NCBI GenBank assembly: GCA_018857735.1
Contig: JABMCL010002007.1
Coordinates: 100,001 to 164,000, forward strand
DNA: 64,000 nucleotides
Source of the DNA: Alviniconcha marisindica
Lineage: Eukaryota > Mollusca > Gastropoda > Provannidae
Reading direction: 5' to 3'
Part shown: piece after piece, positions 31,652 through 43,345 of the stretch
Layout of the letters: each line of letters opens with the position of its first letter
How positions within the stretch are numbered: position 1 is the stretch's first letter
Position numbers and translations under genes: made by a program
The notes under the pieces: generated by a model
Database searches by the model: none
The model's input: only the letters and a program-made list of their open reading frames with translations
What the model was told of the DNA's origin: nothing

Positions 31652-32375
31652 AGAGCTCAGGAGCTGTGTGAAAGTCGAGGTGGACGTCCGACTGGGCTCC
31701 CGTCCCGGCCACTGAATAAACATGCGGTTTCTGTGGACGCGGCCGTAAAGCAACGCTTCAACCAACCAAGCAGCCTTTCTTCCAGCTGCGAACACAAAGG
31801 ATCCAAACACATAAAAAGCCGGGTGGAAAAAAAAAGGCGTATTTAAAACAACAATACTGACACAACGTGACATAGTTCAGGAGCTGTGTGAGAGTCGAGG
31901 TGGCCGTCCTGGGCTGTCCGTCCTAACGAGCCTTCTGGTTTCCGTGGACGTAAAGCTATAATGAACCATGCTTCGGCATTGGTCTCAGCTTGTCCCTAAT
32001 ATGTCAACTGACATCCGAGGACATTAAGCAACACTACCTACCTACACAACGTGAGCTGGTTTGGCCTAGCGCCGGGTAAGGCGTTAGGCTGGTAAGCGGA
32101 AGGACCTCGGTTCGATACCGCTTCGGCTCTCCTTTCTCTTCAAAAAGGTTGTGGTTTGTGGACACTGTCTTGTGACTTTGTCCATCACTTCCTACTGAAA
32201 CATTAAAACGCTCTCATCGCTGCCCATCTTAATGCAGGATCATTATGGTGGTGACAGTGTAGCGATAGGTACTGATATAATCTCCCCCCCCCCCCCCCCC
32301 CACATCCACACCCCCTTCCCCCCTTCTCCCCGTCTCTAATAAGCCGTACGGTTTCTGTGGACGTTAAGCACCATG
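31652..32375. repeat. Cluster of related dispersed repeat fragments (R5)
   Basis: CAGGAGCTGTGTGAAAGTCG (31659) recurs as CAGGAGCTGTGTGAGAGTCG (31879), each followed by GAGGTGG and CCGTCC. A GGTTTCTGTGGACG block with a TAAGC/TAAAGC end occurs near 31722, 31936, 32348 and again near 35507. It looks like pieces of one repeat family arranged in tandem. Confidence 0.65.
32048..32130 (+). repeat. tRNA-derived SINE head
   Basis: A-box TGGCCTAGCGCCGGG and B-box GGTTCGATACC at tRNA-like spacing, with GGCTGGTAAGC between. The 5' and 3' stems do not pair as a full acceptor stem, and a related decayed copy is at 55842-55925, so it is a SINE rather than a gene. Confidence 0.6.
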
Positions 32376-32686
32376 TTTACTTACTTACTTACTTACACAA
32401 CGTGCGAATTTTCGGGCTAAGCCCCAGCCATTCTCAAGCCGCCGAGACGAAACAGTGAAAATGTAAGCTATTACTATTAGTAACCGCTTTCCGCGGTTGT
32501 TACTGATGTGTTGGTCACATCTTTTGTGTATTGTCATATAAATTAAATAAGCGTTCTTTTGTGTGTTTGGATCTTGCCGGTTCAGTCGGGAACGTTAGCA
32601 GTCATCGGCGTTGTTTCAGATTCTAGTTGTTGTTGTTTGTTTGTTTGTTTTTGTTGATTCTTTGGGTGGTTTTGTTGTTGTTGTTT

Positions 32687-32718
<32 letters not shown>
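32687..32718. repeat. Poly-G run
   Basis: About 30 consecutive G after a TTG-rich stretch. Potential G-quadruplex and a likely assembly-length uncertainty. Confidence 0.9.
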
Positions 32719-32895
32719 GGTTATTTTTTGCAAACACAGACTGACTGAAACACATGCAGAGACTCAGTTATGCAGTGGCCGGCGACTGATGGCGCTACCG
32801 CCAACTCGTGGGCTCAGCCGAGGGTTATGCGGGAAGTGATGGGGGCCGTGGCCGGAGTAAGCTGCCAGGCCATGGACCTATAATATATATACATA

Positions 32896-32924
<29 letters not shown>

Positions 32925-32928
<4 letters not shown>

Positions 32929-33215
32929 AATGCCCGATTGATTGGTGTAGGACTTAACCTCTACAGAAACCAAATACGGCGCTGCCCGATTGGTTGGTGT
33001 GGGGCTTTTCCTACACAGCCGAAACCACATACGGCGCTGCCCGTTGGATTGGTGTGGGGTCAGTTTAACCTCCACAGAGACCACATATAGCAGCTGTCCG
33101 ATTGGTTGGTGCCGTGGGGCTTAACTTACCTCCACAGCCGAGACTACATACAGCGGCTGCCCGATTGGTTGGTGTGGGGCTTAACCTCCACAGAAACCAC
33201 ATAGAGCGGCTGCCC
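32925..33215. repeat. About 60-70-bp tandem repeat, 5 units
   Basis: Each unit has GCTGCCCGATTGGTTGGTGT, GGGGCTTAACCTCCACAG and AAACCACATA. It borders a (TA)n tract at 32881-32926. Confidence 0.9.
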
Positions 33216-33237
33216 GAACTTGCCGCCGGCTTAGCAG

Positions 33238-33697
33238 AGTGTTTGTGTCGTACAGCTCCACCACAGTGTGTGTTGTACAGCTCCACCACAGTGTGTTTGT
33301 TGTACAGGTCCACCAGAGTGTTTGTGTTGTACAGCTCCACCACGGTGTGTTTGTGTTGTACAGGTCCACCAGTGTGTTTGTGTTGTACAGGTCCACCACG
33401 GTGTGTTTGTGTTGTACAGGTCCACCAGTGTGTTTGTGTTGTACAGCTCCACCACAGCGTGTTTGTGTTTATGTTGGTACAGCTCCACCACAGTGTGTTG
33501 TACAGCTCCACCACAGTATGTTTGTGTGGTACAGCTCCACCACAGTGTGTTGTACAGCCGCTCCACCACAGTGTGTGTTGTACAGCTCCACCACAGTGTG
33601 TTGTACAGCTCCACCACAGTGTGTTGTACAGCTCCACCACGGTGTGTTTGTGTTGTACAGGTCCACCAGTGTGTTTGTGTTGTACAGCTCCACCATG
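33238..33697. repeat. Minisatellite, units of about 21-33 bp, about 16-18 copies
   Basis: Repeats of TGTACAGCTCCACCACAGTG with variable GTTTGTGT spacers. Variants alternate between AGCTCCACCACA and AGGTCCACCAG. Open frames on both strands are repeat artefacts. Confidence 0.9.
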
Positions 33698-33904
33698 AGT
33701 GAAGTGCATGTATGCAAGGATCTTGGTTTTAAAAAGGTCGATTTAGCTTGTTGCAAACATGAACAAGTATTACGAAAGCAAATTACGATGCTGCCACCAT
33801 CGGCTTTTTATTTTTATTTTTATTTTTTTAAGCTGATTAAAAACAAAAAACAAAAATATTTTTTATACCGTTTCCGTACATTCAGTAAATCGAGCCACAT
33901 TTCG

Positions 33905-35075
33905 ATAGTAACAGTTCAGTTCAAGATGATATCTATGCACTCGGAAAAGCCCGTATGCGCTCTACCCCCGTAGAAGCACTGATGAGTCATGTCCTGTAGT
34001 AAAATTTGCAGATGATACAGAACTGGCTGGAAAAATTAGTAATGATGCAATATACCACAAGCAGATTGAAAACTTTGTGAATTGGTGTGATAAAAATTAC
34101 TTGTATCTGAATGTTTCCAAAACGAAAGAGATGTGCATTGATTTTACCCCAAACCAGTCTACATCAAAGGAGAAGCAGTGGAGAGAGTAGATACATATAA
34201 GTACTTAGGTGTGGTTTTTGATAGTAAATTGAACTGGAAAGAGAACACCAACTCTGTGCTGAAAAAAGTGAACTCGAGAATGTATTGCATGAGAAAGCTG
34301 AGATCATTTGGAGTAAATTCAGATATATCCTAGTAACTTTTTATAATGCTGTAATATGTAGTATTATTACGTTTGGTTCTGTCTGTTGGGGTGGGAATAT
34401 TTCAAAATTAGATAGAGGGAGGTTGGAAAAGATTGTAAAAAAAGCAGGTCATGTGGGAAAGCCACTGGACAGTTCTAAGACTTTACATGAAAAGAGACTG
34501 TACAGAAAACTAATGCAAATATTAAACGACCCTACACACCCAATGGGACACTACTTTGATAGCAGACGTAGCAATAGGAGTGGAAGATTTTTACTTCCGA
34601 GAACAAATACAAACCGTTATAAAGCCTCGTTTTTACCCTCGGCTATATCAGTTTTTAATGAAAATTATACCAGTCATTAACTGAGTGTGCTCATGCGTCA
34701 AGACGTCTGTTGAGGATGATAACTTTCTAACGGAGGGTTGCGGATGTGTGAACCTAATGATTTTTATTTGAGAGTTTTTACGTTTTGGTTTGACACAGAG
34801 AAAGCATTATTCCAGGTAATTTTGGGTTTCCTATAACTAAGTATTAGTGTATGCAGATTGAGAGAAAGGGGGTGTATGTCTGAGAGTGTGTATGTGCGTG
34901 TGGTTAATGACTTAGAATTATTGAGATATGTTCTTCGTTGTGCGATCGAATGACAGCTTTAATTTCCCACTGGGATTAATAAAGTATATTGTTATTGTTA
35001 CCCCGTCTCTCAAAAGTTTCCCGAATGTTGCCTCTGAAATGGTTCCAATGTTCCGTCTGATTGACGATGGCCCTC
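33905..35075 (+). repeat. Dispersed repeat R2, interrupted by the LINE
   Basis: Left half 33905-33973 (CAGTTCAGTTCAAGATGATA, CGGAAAAGCCCGTATG) and right half 34999-35075 (CCGTCTCTCAAAAG, TGGTTCCAATGTTC) match the continuous copy at 23748-23880. The LINE is therefore younger than this repeat. Confidence 0.75.
33974..34998 (+). mobile_element. 5'-truncated non-LTR retrotransposon (CR1/L2/Rex1 group)
   Basis: Reverse-transcriptase remnants in order: KFADDTELAGKISND (the FADD catalytic box), NYLYLNVSKTKEM, then after a frameshift near 34165 YKYLGVVFDSKLNW, and 34285-34680 with the RT thumb and C-terminal region (FGSVCWGGN, FLLPRTNTNRYKASFLPSAI). The 3' end TTTCCCACTGGGATTAATAA then AGTATA is typical of this group. 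The element lies inside a copy of repeat R2, with TACCCC(C)GT on both sides as probable target duplication. Confidence 0.8.
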
Positions 35076-35569
35076 TCTCGTCCTTTCAAAGATCGTCTAG
35101 CACTTCCTCTTTTCGCACCTCTCTCCACCAGGTGATCGATGGTGTGATGTCCTTGGCTTTGTGCCCGCAGGTAGTGTCTCAAGCTTCTCAACACTTCAGA
35201 TCTTCCGAGAAGCAAGCCACTTCCAAGAGTATTAACGATTATCAGGACTGGCTGTGACACCACTTCCGATTATCAGGACTGGCTGTGTGACACCATCAAC
35301 TGTCACAGCTGACGTACTCGAGGCCTCGTGATCTTGTTTAGGGCGATTCGTTCAGCCCAGTCTTGCATTTCCCGGTGTGAAAACCTGGATGACAAACTAT
35401 CAATCGCAATTACTAAACAGTGATAAAAAATAGAAACGATCTTGACTGCAAGATCTGCAAAAAGCTTCTCGACTTCAATTATGATTCCGTCCCTAATAAG
35501 CCACCTCGCTTCTGTGGACGTAAAGGAAAATGTTAAAAATAAAATAAAAAAGAGAAAAAAAGAAAGATC

Positions 35570-36110
35570 CTCAGTCCATCAACCTTGAAGGCTGTGACAG
35601 TCAAAGCTGTCTACACAGTTTGCAACCAAGGTGTCCCACTTGATCTAACCCTGGTTTTCCAAAATCAAATCGCCTTCGTCGAATCAGTGCACAATGCCAT
35701 TATATCTCTGAAGGTGTCACCTGTAATCCTCAGTCCATCAACCTTGACGGCTGTGACAATCAAATTTATCTACACAGTTTGCAACCTAGGTGTCCCATTT
35801 GATCCAACCCTGGTTTTCCAAAATCAAATCACCTTCGTCGAATCAGTGCAAAATGCAATCATATCTCAAAATGTAATTACAGGTCTCACCAGAAAATATG
35901 CCTTTTTTCTTTTTCAAAATTAGTGCTCCCTTTTGGCAAGCTGCCATATTTTCTTTCAAAACTCCAAAATGGCCCAGACCGATACTGCCAGACTCATTGT
36001 CTGAAACCCAGATCTGCTCACATCATTTTTCTGCTTCACTGGCGACCCACTCAACACAGAATCGAATACAAACTCGCGTTCAAGTCATCTCTGATATAGC
36101 CATCTGAATC
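35570..36110 (+). mobile_element. Degraded L2/CR1-like LINE fragment with internal duplication
   Basis: VCNLGVPFDPTLVFQNQITF resembles the LGVxFDxxLSFxxHI block of L2/CR1 reverse transcriptases. After frameshifts, ARLIV and then AHIIFLLHWRPTQHRIEYKL match the ARLV...LHWLPVxxRIxYK block. A segment of about 156 bp from TCAGTCCATCAACCTTGA is present twice (35573 and 35730). Confidence 0.7.
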
Positions 36111-36189
36111 TCTGAGCTTCTTCACCTTTACTCTCCTTCCTGCCCTTTTTTTCTGTTCTTTTTCTAACAGAGAAGTCAGGCAGAAGAAA

Positions 36190-36300
36190 CAAAATGGCTG
36201 CTCTCTTTACAGTCACCATTCTCTCAAATACAAAATGACCACTCTCTTCAGTCTCCATTCTTTCAAACACAAAAAGGTCACTCTTCTCATCATTTGTTCA
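36190..36300. repeat. About 46-bp degenerate tandem repeat, 2-3 units
   Basis: ACAAAATGGCTGCTCTCTTT and ACAAAATGACCACTCTCTTC, each followed by CAGTC(A/T)CCATTCT-like sequence. Confidence 0.7.
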
Positions 36301-36952
36301 GAAACAAAGTCCACAATAGCTTCTTCCCTTTTAATGGTCAGCACAAAAGCAACATCATATCAACAGCACTACAATGTTTTCCAATTCCATCAGTTTCACA
36401 GCCAGTCTCCCATAGCTGGAATAGTCACAATCCATTAACCATCAGAACTACTTGTTTGCTGTCTTCTTCTCTCCTAGTTGCTTAGTTAGGCAAAAGCTTA
36501 ATTACAAAAACAGAACTGGCCTAATTTTCCTTCTTTTCAGTACATCTCTCCCCCCTCCCCCCTCCAACAGCTACATCTAAATTTCTTTACAAAGCCCTGC
36601 AAGGATGGCCAAATAAAGGCGCACAGTCGTTTAGTGTCGAGATACCAGTATCCGCAGTTATTTTTTTATTTAAAAAAAATGATGCAATCAACTTTAACAA
36701 GCAATTAGAACTGCACTTCTGTGATTTCATTCAACCACAGATTATCTTTGTGTCTTCATTTGCAGCCCCAGTCAAAACTATTAGCTTAACACTAATTGAA
36801 TTATTACATTCCTATCTAGAAACATAGAACAATCCAAGTTAGCCCGTGAAACATGACATTCAAAAGAACAAACTTCAACCAACTTTTCCACTGGTCACCT
36901 TGGTCAGTCTTTGCCATCGACAGTTCAGACTACAGTAAACAGTTTGAATTCA

Positions 36953-37006
36953 AAGTTAGTTAGTTGGTGCTTTGAGCCCAGTCAACCACATATAGGGTTA
37001 TATCAG
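36953..37006 (+). repeat. Dispersed repeat R1
   Basis: GTTAGTTGGTGCTTTGAGCC, CAGTCAACCACATATAGGG, TTATATCAG. Confidence 0.7.
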
Positions 37007-37679
37007 AACTACTGAATTCAAAAACACTGTATAATCCATACAAATGATATATGCTCCACCTTCGAACCGTATTTCACAGTTTTATTTCCACAATGTACTA
37101 GCTAAACATGGATACAGCTTGGTTCAAATTCATGTGCCAGGTTCAAAACATGGCTACCCATGCACTTGATCAGCATGGGATATCTCCAAAAGTCCTCTTT
37201 GTTGATCAAGTATCACCACTGGTTACCAAATAATTATGGTATGTACCTTGCAATTGGAAATGAAAAACATGGAAAAATCATCGATTTCCATACCAACAAA
37301 TGGGTCATGAAAACCAAGCAAACAAAACAAAAACAAAATCCCAACAACAAACAAATTTGTTCTTTACAAAAACAATTTTCAGGCAGATTATAGGACATGT
37401 CCTCCAACCTATATTTAATGCAGCCTGATCCCATTTTTCCAGTTGGCTTTCAGCCAACCCTACAAATACACTACGCCAATGGTTGAACAACTTCATGATG
37501 TTGTACCATGAAAAGCAAGCAAAAACAGCAGGTGCACTAAACAAATTGAGTTTGAGCAATTCCGACAATGACTGCTTTACACTGAGACAAGGAGAGAAAC
37601 AACTAACACGCTTACTGTCATGTAATAAAATAGTTCCAGTATTTCTGATGACTACACTGCAGACACAGAGAAAAACAAC

Positions 37680-37734
37680 AGAAGCACTTACTGAAGTATA
37701 ATAAGATAGTTATTATACTTAAGTAAGTGCTTCT
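37680..37734. repeat. 25-bp hairpin
   Basis: Arms 37680-37704 and 37710-37734 are inverted complements with one mismatch, and the loop is 5 nt. A further GTAAGTATAATAA follows the right arm directly, so part of the arm is also repeated directly. Confidence 0.9.
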
Positions 37735-38809
37735 GTAAGTATAATAAGTTACAGCAAATCCGATTCTGACTGCTTTACACCCAGACATGGACAAAAACAA
37801 AAGCAATTACTGTGGTATAATGAACTGCAGCTACATCATCATTCCTAAATAACAATTTATTTCTAGCCCTGATAAAAGCCCTTGTAGCTGACTGGGCATT
37901 AAATATCAAGTCAAAATATTTTGATTGCCACTTTTCAAGTAAACAACAACAACAACAACAAAAAACAGTTCATCTCTGTGTTCCTGATTGGCTGCCACAC
38001 AGGAATCAAGTTACAAGTTTGGTTGCTGAAAGCATCTGCAAGTATAGAAGAGGATCACTGTGCACAAGTGCGTAATTACCATTCCAGCAATGCATCCACT
38101 GTAGTTAGCACCATGTAGCATGTGCTGAACTGACCTTTCGCCTATTTACCTGGGAGCTTGGAACACAAAACAGATAATTAGTTTTCAGTGTTCAAGGCAG
38201 GTTACAGTCTGACCAGTCTGTTACACAAATAATACACTCCTATGAATGCATCTACAGTGCTATGTTTCACTCTTCGCATACAAGAGCATTTTTTGGTTCT
38301 GTTTGTGCTCAGTGTTTTTTGGTCAGATTTCTGTGTTTGTTTTCGCTGTTTTGGGGGGTTGGGGTGGTATTCAAGATTAAGATTATTTTATTATCTCATC
38401 AGATAAATTAAATTATGATGTATAATACAGACATTCACAAAACATATAATACAAGCACACACAAACCCCCCACAAATGTTTGTTCTGCCCCCCAGAATTT
38501 GCTCACTAGTGACAGTCAGTACTTCTAAGGTGAACAACTCCAAGATAAACAACTAACTAGGGCTGGCTACAACAGGTGAACTTTTATAGCTTATAAAAGA
38601 TGATCATATGGAGATGGTGACTAGGCAATGGTTCTCTATAAACTTACAAGTTATTCAAAAGATTGCCTACACCGAGTATGGAGATAAACAATGAGCTTTG
38701 GAAAGTTTATAAAACGTTTTGATAAATTTGGCTTGGACATTTGAGCAGTGATCAGACTATATCCCCCGGTGGAGTAATGTTTTTTTTATCATTAATTTAA
38801 AGGGTAACA

Positions 38810-38890
38810 TTGGTAAAACTTCTGAGAGACAGGACAGAATTCATATATGGGCTTTTCTGAGCACACATACCATCTTGAACTGAACTTAAA
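38810..38890 (-). repeat. Dispersed repeat R2, inverted
   Basis: On the minus strand it reads AGTTCAGTTCAAGATGGTAT, GCTCAGAAAAGCCCATAT, then CTGTCTCTCAGAAG, as at 23748. Confidence 0.75.
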
Positions 38891-39261
38891 GGGGATCCAA
38901 ATGAAAAAATCATCAGTTAGTAGTAGTTATTTTTTTAAGTCAATTTATGGCTTGGTTTGTTAAAAATTGATGTTTGAAAGTAATGAAATCACAATTGTGT
39001 CACCATTTTGTGTCTAGCAATCTGTGTGATGTGATGAACAAGGCCAACATGTGTGGAAGAAGTGTCAACTATGCCACAAGATAAGCTTTTTGTGCGTTTT
39101 TCATTGGTAATGAGTGAACTATCCCCTGAGGCGCCTAAATTTGGAGCAAAAAAGTTACTTCTGTTGTAAAAATAGCGACAGAACCACCATACAAAGCCTG
39201 TAAATGGAAATATTTGCACATTTTCTAAACTTTCAGGCCAATCTTGCATGCGTGCGTGAAG

Positions 39262-39416
39262 GTGTTTCTATATAATACTGTATGTACATTTTTTGGTAGG
39301 ACTGTGCTCTACGTGTGCACAGAATATTGTATTTAGGTTAATATGCATTGTGTGAACGCTCTGGGCGTTGATGAGCACAAGATACATATACATTATTATT
39401 ACTATTATTAATCAGC
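39262..39416 (+). repeat. Dispersed repeat R3
   Basis: GAATATTGTATTTAGGTTAA, GGGCGTTGATGAGCAC and a TTATTACTATTATTA tail, as at 27488. Confidence 0.85.
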
Positions 39417-39419
39417 ATC

Positions 39420-40566
39420 CTTGCTTTGGATCCCCTTTAAGTTAACTTATGCCACAGTTCCTTCAAACCTAACTAAATGTATAGTAAATGGCTAGGAAAT
39501 ATGTTTTGTATGTAGAAATCAGACATGAGAATGTAATGAAAATGACATCAACACACACACACAAAAAAATTCCCAAAAGACCACCACCATGAAGTCCTGC
39601 TGTAACACATGTACACAGGATTTTTCAGGCTTTCACACTCACCAATTACTGCCAGACCATTGGCTAAGATTCCTATGACCAAGTCCAGCTATTGGCTAGG
39701 ATCAGTGGGTCTATTTTCTGGGATACTGAAGCGCACATCGAAAAAACAACAAACAAACAAAAATAAAGACTTAGGTGAAATGGAGGAATGGACCACTCTA
39801 TTCAACTATGTAAACTTCATGGTGTCAAAATATTTTATTACACTTTTCTACACCTAGCGGTTTTGCACCAAAGTTTGGGCAAGCAGTAACACAAACAGGG
39901 GGGTCAGTGCATGAGTGTGGTCACAAACATAACTTCATCTGCACTGTTAAACAAATGAAGCATGTGCCTCATAAATAATGAACATTTCACTGGGAAACAG
40001 AATGTTGGGAAAATCAACCATTGATGAAAAAGAAACAGTCACATCAAGTTAGTTTGTAATTGGATTTTAATGTTCTGTCAACCCCAGGAAAATCAAACTC
40101 TGTCATAAGCAAATGCACACTTCAAAACTCTTCTCACCCTTTCTCAAGTCAATCCACAAAACCAATCCCTACACGAACACAAAATAAAACATACATACAC
40201 AAACATCAAACACAAATTTTCAAAGAGTTAGTCCCTTTAATATTACCCCTGTTAAAAGAGCACACAAGGCTAGGACATGCTGACCATTCTGTCTAAATCA
40301 TCAATACCAGATTAAAGAAAATATAAAAATGAATGGACAGAAACACCAACATTTTTTTTAAAACTGTATAGAATTGCATAAGGGCAAATACCAGTGCCAT
40401 ATGGCAGCAAGCTGCACATACCACCTACCATCTCCTAGCTGCTCAACAAGCACCATACAAATAGGCCCAACCAACTCTTAGCAAAAATTATTTGAGAATT
40501 TCTGTAGAAAAATAAAAAAGTCAGGAGAACAGACAATAAGCACACACACACAAAAAACTATATAAT

Positions 40567-40597
<31 letters not shown>

Positions 40598-41616
40598 AGA
40601 GAAGACAGAAACAGCAAGAGGACCAGGCAGAAAAACAAGAAATGACATAGGAAAAGGAAATCAAATGACAACCTTGAGATTCCAGACAGCAGGGAGGCAT
40701 CAGACATCCCTGGCCTCCCTTCGAGGAAGTTACATCAAGAATTGATGAAAAAGAAACAAAGCTACTGAACAGGATGGGGTGGAGGGAAGTGGGTTGACTT
40801 TGTTTTCAATTCCTTTCTTAGTTTCTTCTTTTGTTTGGCTTCCTTGAAAGACACAAAGGGTTAAAATGACTCTTCATGAGATATGACAATAAAAATCACA
40901 ATGTGCAAAGCTTTAAAGGAAACAAAGGCCTTCTTTAAAACAAACTTTTTTTCTTTTTTTTGCATGCATTAAATTTTAGTCAATCATAAATTAGTTTTAT
41001 TTCATTTGAAAGAAAATGTATTATATATGCTATATGCAAGCAAGTAAAGTAGACTGGATATAAAAAAAAGCATCAGAATTCAACATACAACAACAGATGC
41101 AACCAGTGACAATGACACACAAGTGCTCAAAACCAAGTCATATCACTCCATGACCAACTGTATGAATTGTGTAATTCTGATTATAAAAGAAATAATAATA
41201 GATGGCACTCGCATAGCGCAAATCTTTCCAAAGAACAAAAACTCAGTGTGCTAGAAATGGGCAGAAAAATCAAACCAAGAGGGAAAAAGAAAGGTATGGA
41301 AGAACACACATAAAAGAAAACAGAAAAGCATGGGAGAGTGTACATGTACAAGCCAATTTTAGTCGGCACAAGACAGAGCTAAAACTGTAAAAGAGAACAG
41401 TAACTTCATTTTCGCAGCTTGGTATGATACAGTGCAAGTAATCTTACTTCACCTGACAAATACTGGTCACATGACCAAATGACAATTAAATGCACAGGCA
41501 ATTGTTTCCAACGAAATCTAGTAACATGTGTCTTGCACAGAAAATAGTCACTTTAGTGACTCAAGAATTCACCAAATTTCAAACCTACATGCATTGTTTT
41601 GTTGTCAATGATGAAG
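39420..41616. other. Intergenic, mostly nothing identified
   Basis: No gene signal. Contains a (TA)n tract at 40568-40591, a fragment of repeat R4 near 40058-40085 (GATTTTAATGTTCTGTCAAC) and a simple CA/AAC-rich patch at 39552-39565. Confidence 0.6.
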
Positions 41617-41667
41617 ACTTGTTTGTTTTTTACACCCAGTCAACCATGTGGTTATATCTGGGTGAAG
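41617..41667 (+). repeat. Dispersed repeat R1
   Basis: TTGTTTGTTTTTTACACCCA, GTCAACCATGTGGTTATATC, TGGGTGAAG. Confidence 0.7.
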
Positions 41668-42135
41668 AGTCAAGACTTCCTGTGACCAAAACAAGGACGA
41701 CAGAAGCAGAAGTAATTTCATTTATTTGTTCAACAGCTGGTGGTATAAATCAGCAACAGGGACAAATAAAAGTGACACAGACGTCATAACCAGCCAAAAT
41801 TGCTCAAAGTGACATAAAAATTAAACACCCTAGGTTTATGACCAAGCCAAAAAAAGAAAAATTACTCCTTTAGCAAAATGGTTAGGTCATTCAGTGATAT
41901 GATTTGTTGACGATGCATTCATATCTCAACCAAAACAAGGCTACTCATCCAGAGCCAGGTGAGATTTTGCATGTGCATATGATTTTCCTGCATCATGCAC
42001 AATTCTATAGCATTCCCAGCTGTTCCGGTCAAAAATTGTTGCCTTAACTGGTCTAAGAAGAAACCAAATCAGCTGGCAAGAATTTTATTTTACGTCTTAC
42101 CAGTTTATACGTCTCAAAAAATTGATTTTTTTTTG

Positions 42136-42219
42136 AAAAGGAGTCTGTGGGTGTATTTCCAAACAGGGAAGAACAAAAAGGAGTCTGTGGGTGTATTTCC
42201 AAACAGGGAAGAAAAAGAT
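42136..42219. repeat. Recent 41-bp tandem duplication
   Basis: AAAAGGAGTCTGTGGGTGTA plus TTTCCAAACAGGGAAGAA occurs twice back to back with almost no divergence. Confidence 0.95.
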
Positions 42220-42494
42220 AGCAACAAGCATAAAACGAGTGTCATTAATTTCCATGACGAAATAATATCCACATATTTTTGCAGGCATTCTTACACCGCA
42301 AAAACCCAAAAGAAATTGGTAGATGACTTGAAGCATGAGAACCATCAGTGTTCATATCAGGAGTCAAGCAATAAGAACAGTTACGCAGGTAGTTAATAAG
42401 CACAATTTACAGTCAACACGCATTATACAAAATAATAATGCATGCACTACTTTTATGATAACCAAGTATATCCTGACTTCTTTTCATTAAATAC

Positions 42495-42775
42495 TTGTGT
42501 ATGTTGTGAACAAAATGCACATTCCACAGTATAGCATTTTACAAACAAATATGCAATAGTAAATTGTTTTGAACTAAATGGACATGCCTCAGTAAAAGAA
42601 ATTGAACTACATGCACATATGACTTTGTAAAATGTTTTGAAGTTAATGTATACACCTCAGTAAAATGTTCTAAACAAAATGCATATATTGCAGTAAGATG
42701 TTTTTTTACTAAACTGTATACATACCTTAGTAAAATATTCGAAACTAAATACATATGCCTCAGCGAAAATACAAT
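42495..42775. repeat. About 42-bp degenerate tandem repeat, 6-7 units
   Basis: Units contain CCTCAGTAAAATGTTTTGAA and CTAAATGCATATG-like blocks with many substitutions. Confidence 0.75.
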
Positions 42776-42959
42776 CAATGTAAAGAAAAGGCCATAATGC
42801 TAAAAATGTGTATATATAATATATAGTGCCAAGGCAAAACATTTAATACAGACAGGTGGGAACAAACAAAAGGTGATCGGCAGAATCTATGAAAATGCCA
42901 ACATTAAGGTTTCAAAAGGGCGGAAAATCAAGTCACAAAAAGACTCACATGCCAATCAT

Positions 42960-43345
42960 TTCAGGTCCAAATGCATTTAAGACTAAAAACTTCAGTTTGC
43001 CTGAAACATGCCCTTTGTTCATTTTATGTTGACAGTTGTACTGAGATTACATCAATAAAACAATGTCATTACTTCAATGTATAATATGGCACCAGACAAA
43101 AAAGAAAGAAAGATTGCACTGAGTTCTTTTGTATTCTTTTTCAATTTTATGTGTCAGATGCATTCTGTTGATGCAAATGTCGCTATGACTGACAACTTTA
43201 CTAGCATGTACAATATGGCACCAGAAAAAGTTCTTTTATCTTGATTCAATTTCATGTGTCAGACGCATTCCACTGATGCAGATGCATCCAAGACTATGAC
43301 TTTAGTTTGTCTGAAACACATCATGCGTTCATTTTCTTAATTATT
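42960..43345. repeat. About 130-bp imperfect direct repeats
   Basis: ATAATATGGCACCAGA (43081) and ACAATATGGCACCAGA (43210) start two units that share TTATGTGTCAGATGCATTC-like blocks. The block ACTTCAGTTTGCCTGAAACA (42989) and its variant near 43301 suggest a third, partial unit. Confidence 0.75.

Noticed and set aside
32048..32130. tRNA gene
   Set aside because: A and B boxes are present, but no seven-base-pair acceptor stem closes, and a related decayed copy occurs elsewhere; better explained as a SINE head.
33065..33973. Several frames of 130-240 codons rich in Cys, Thr and Val
   Set aside because: They arise from the 33238-33697 minisatellite and overlap each other on both strands.
41995..42396. 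Open frame of 133 codons
   Set aside because: Composition is not coding-like, no family match, and it contains a non-coding-looking 41-bp tandem duplication.
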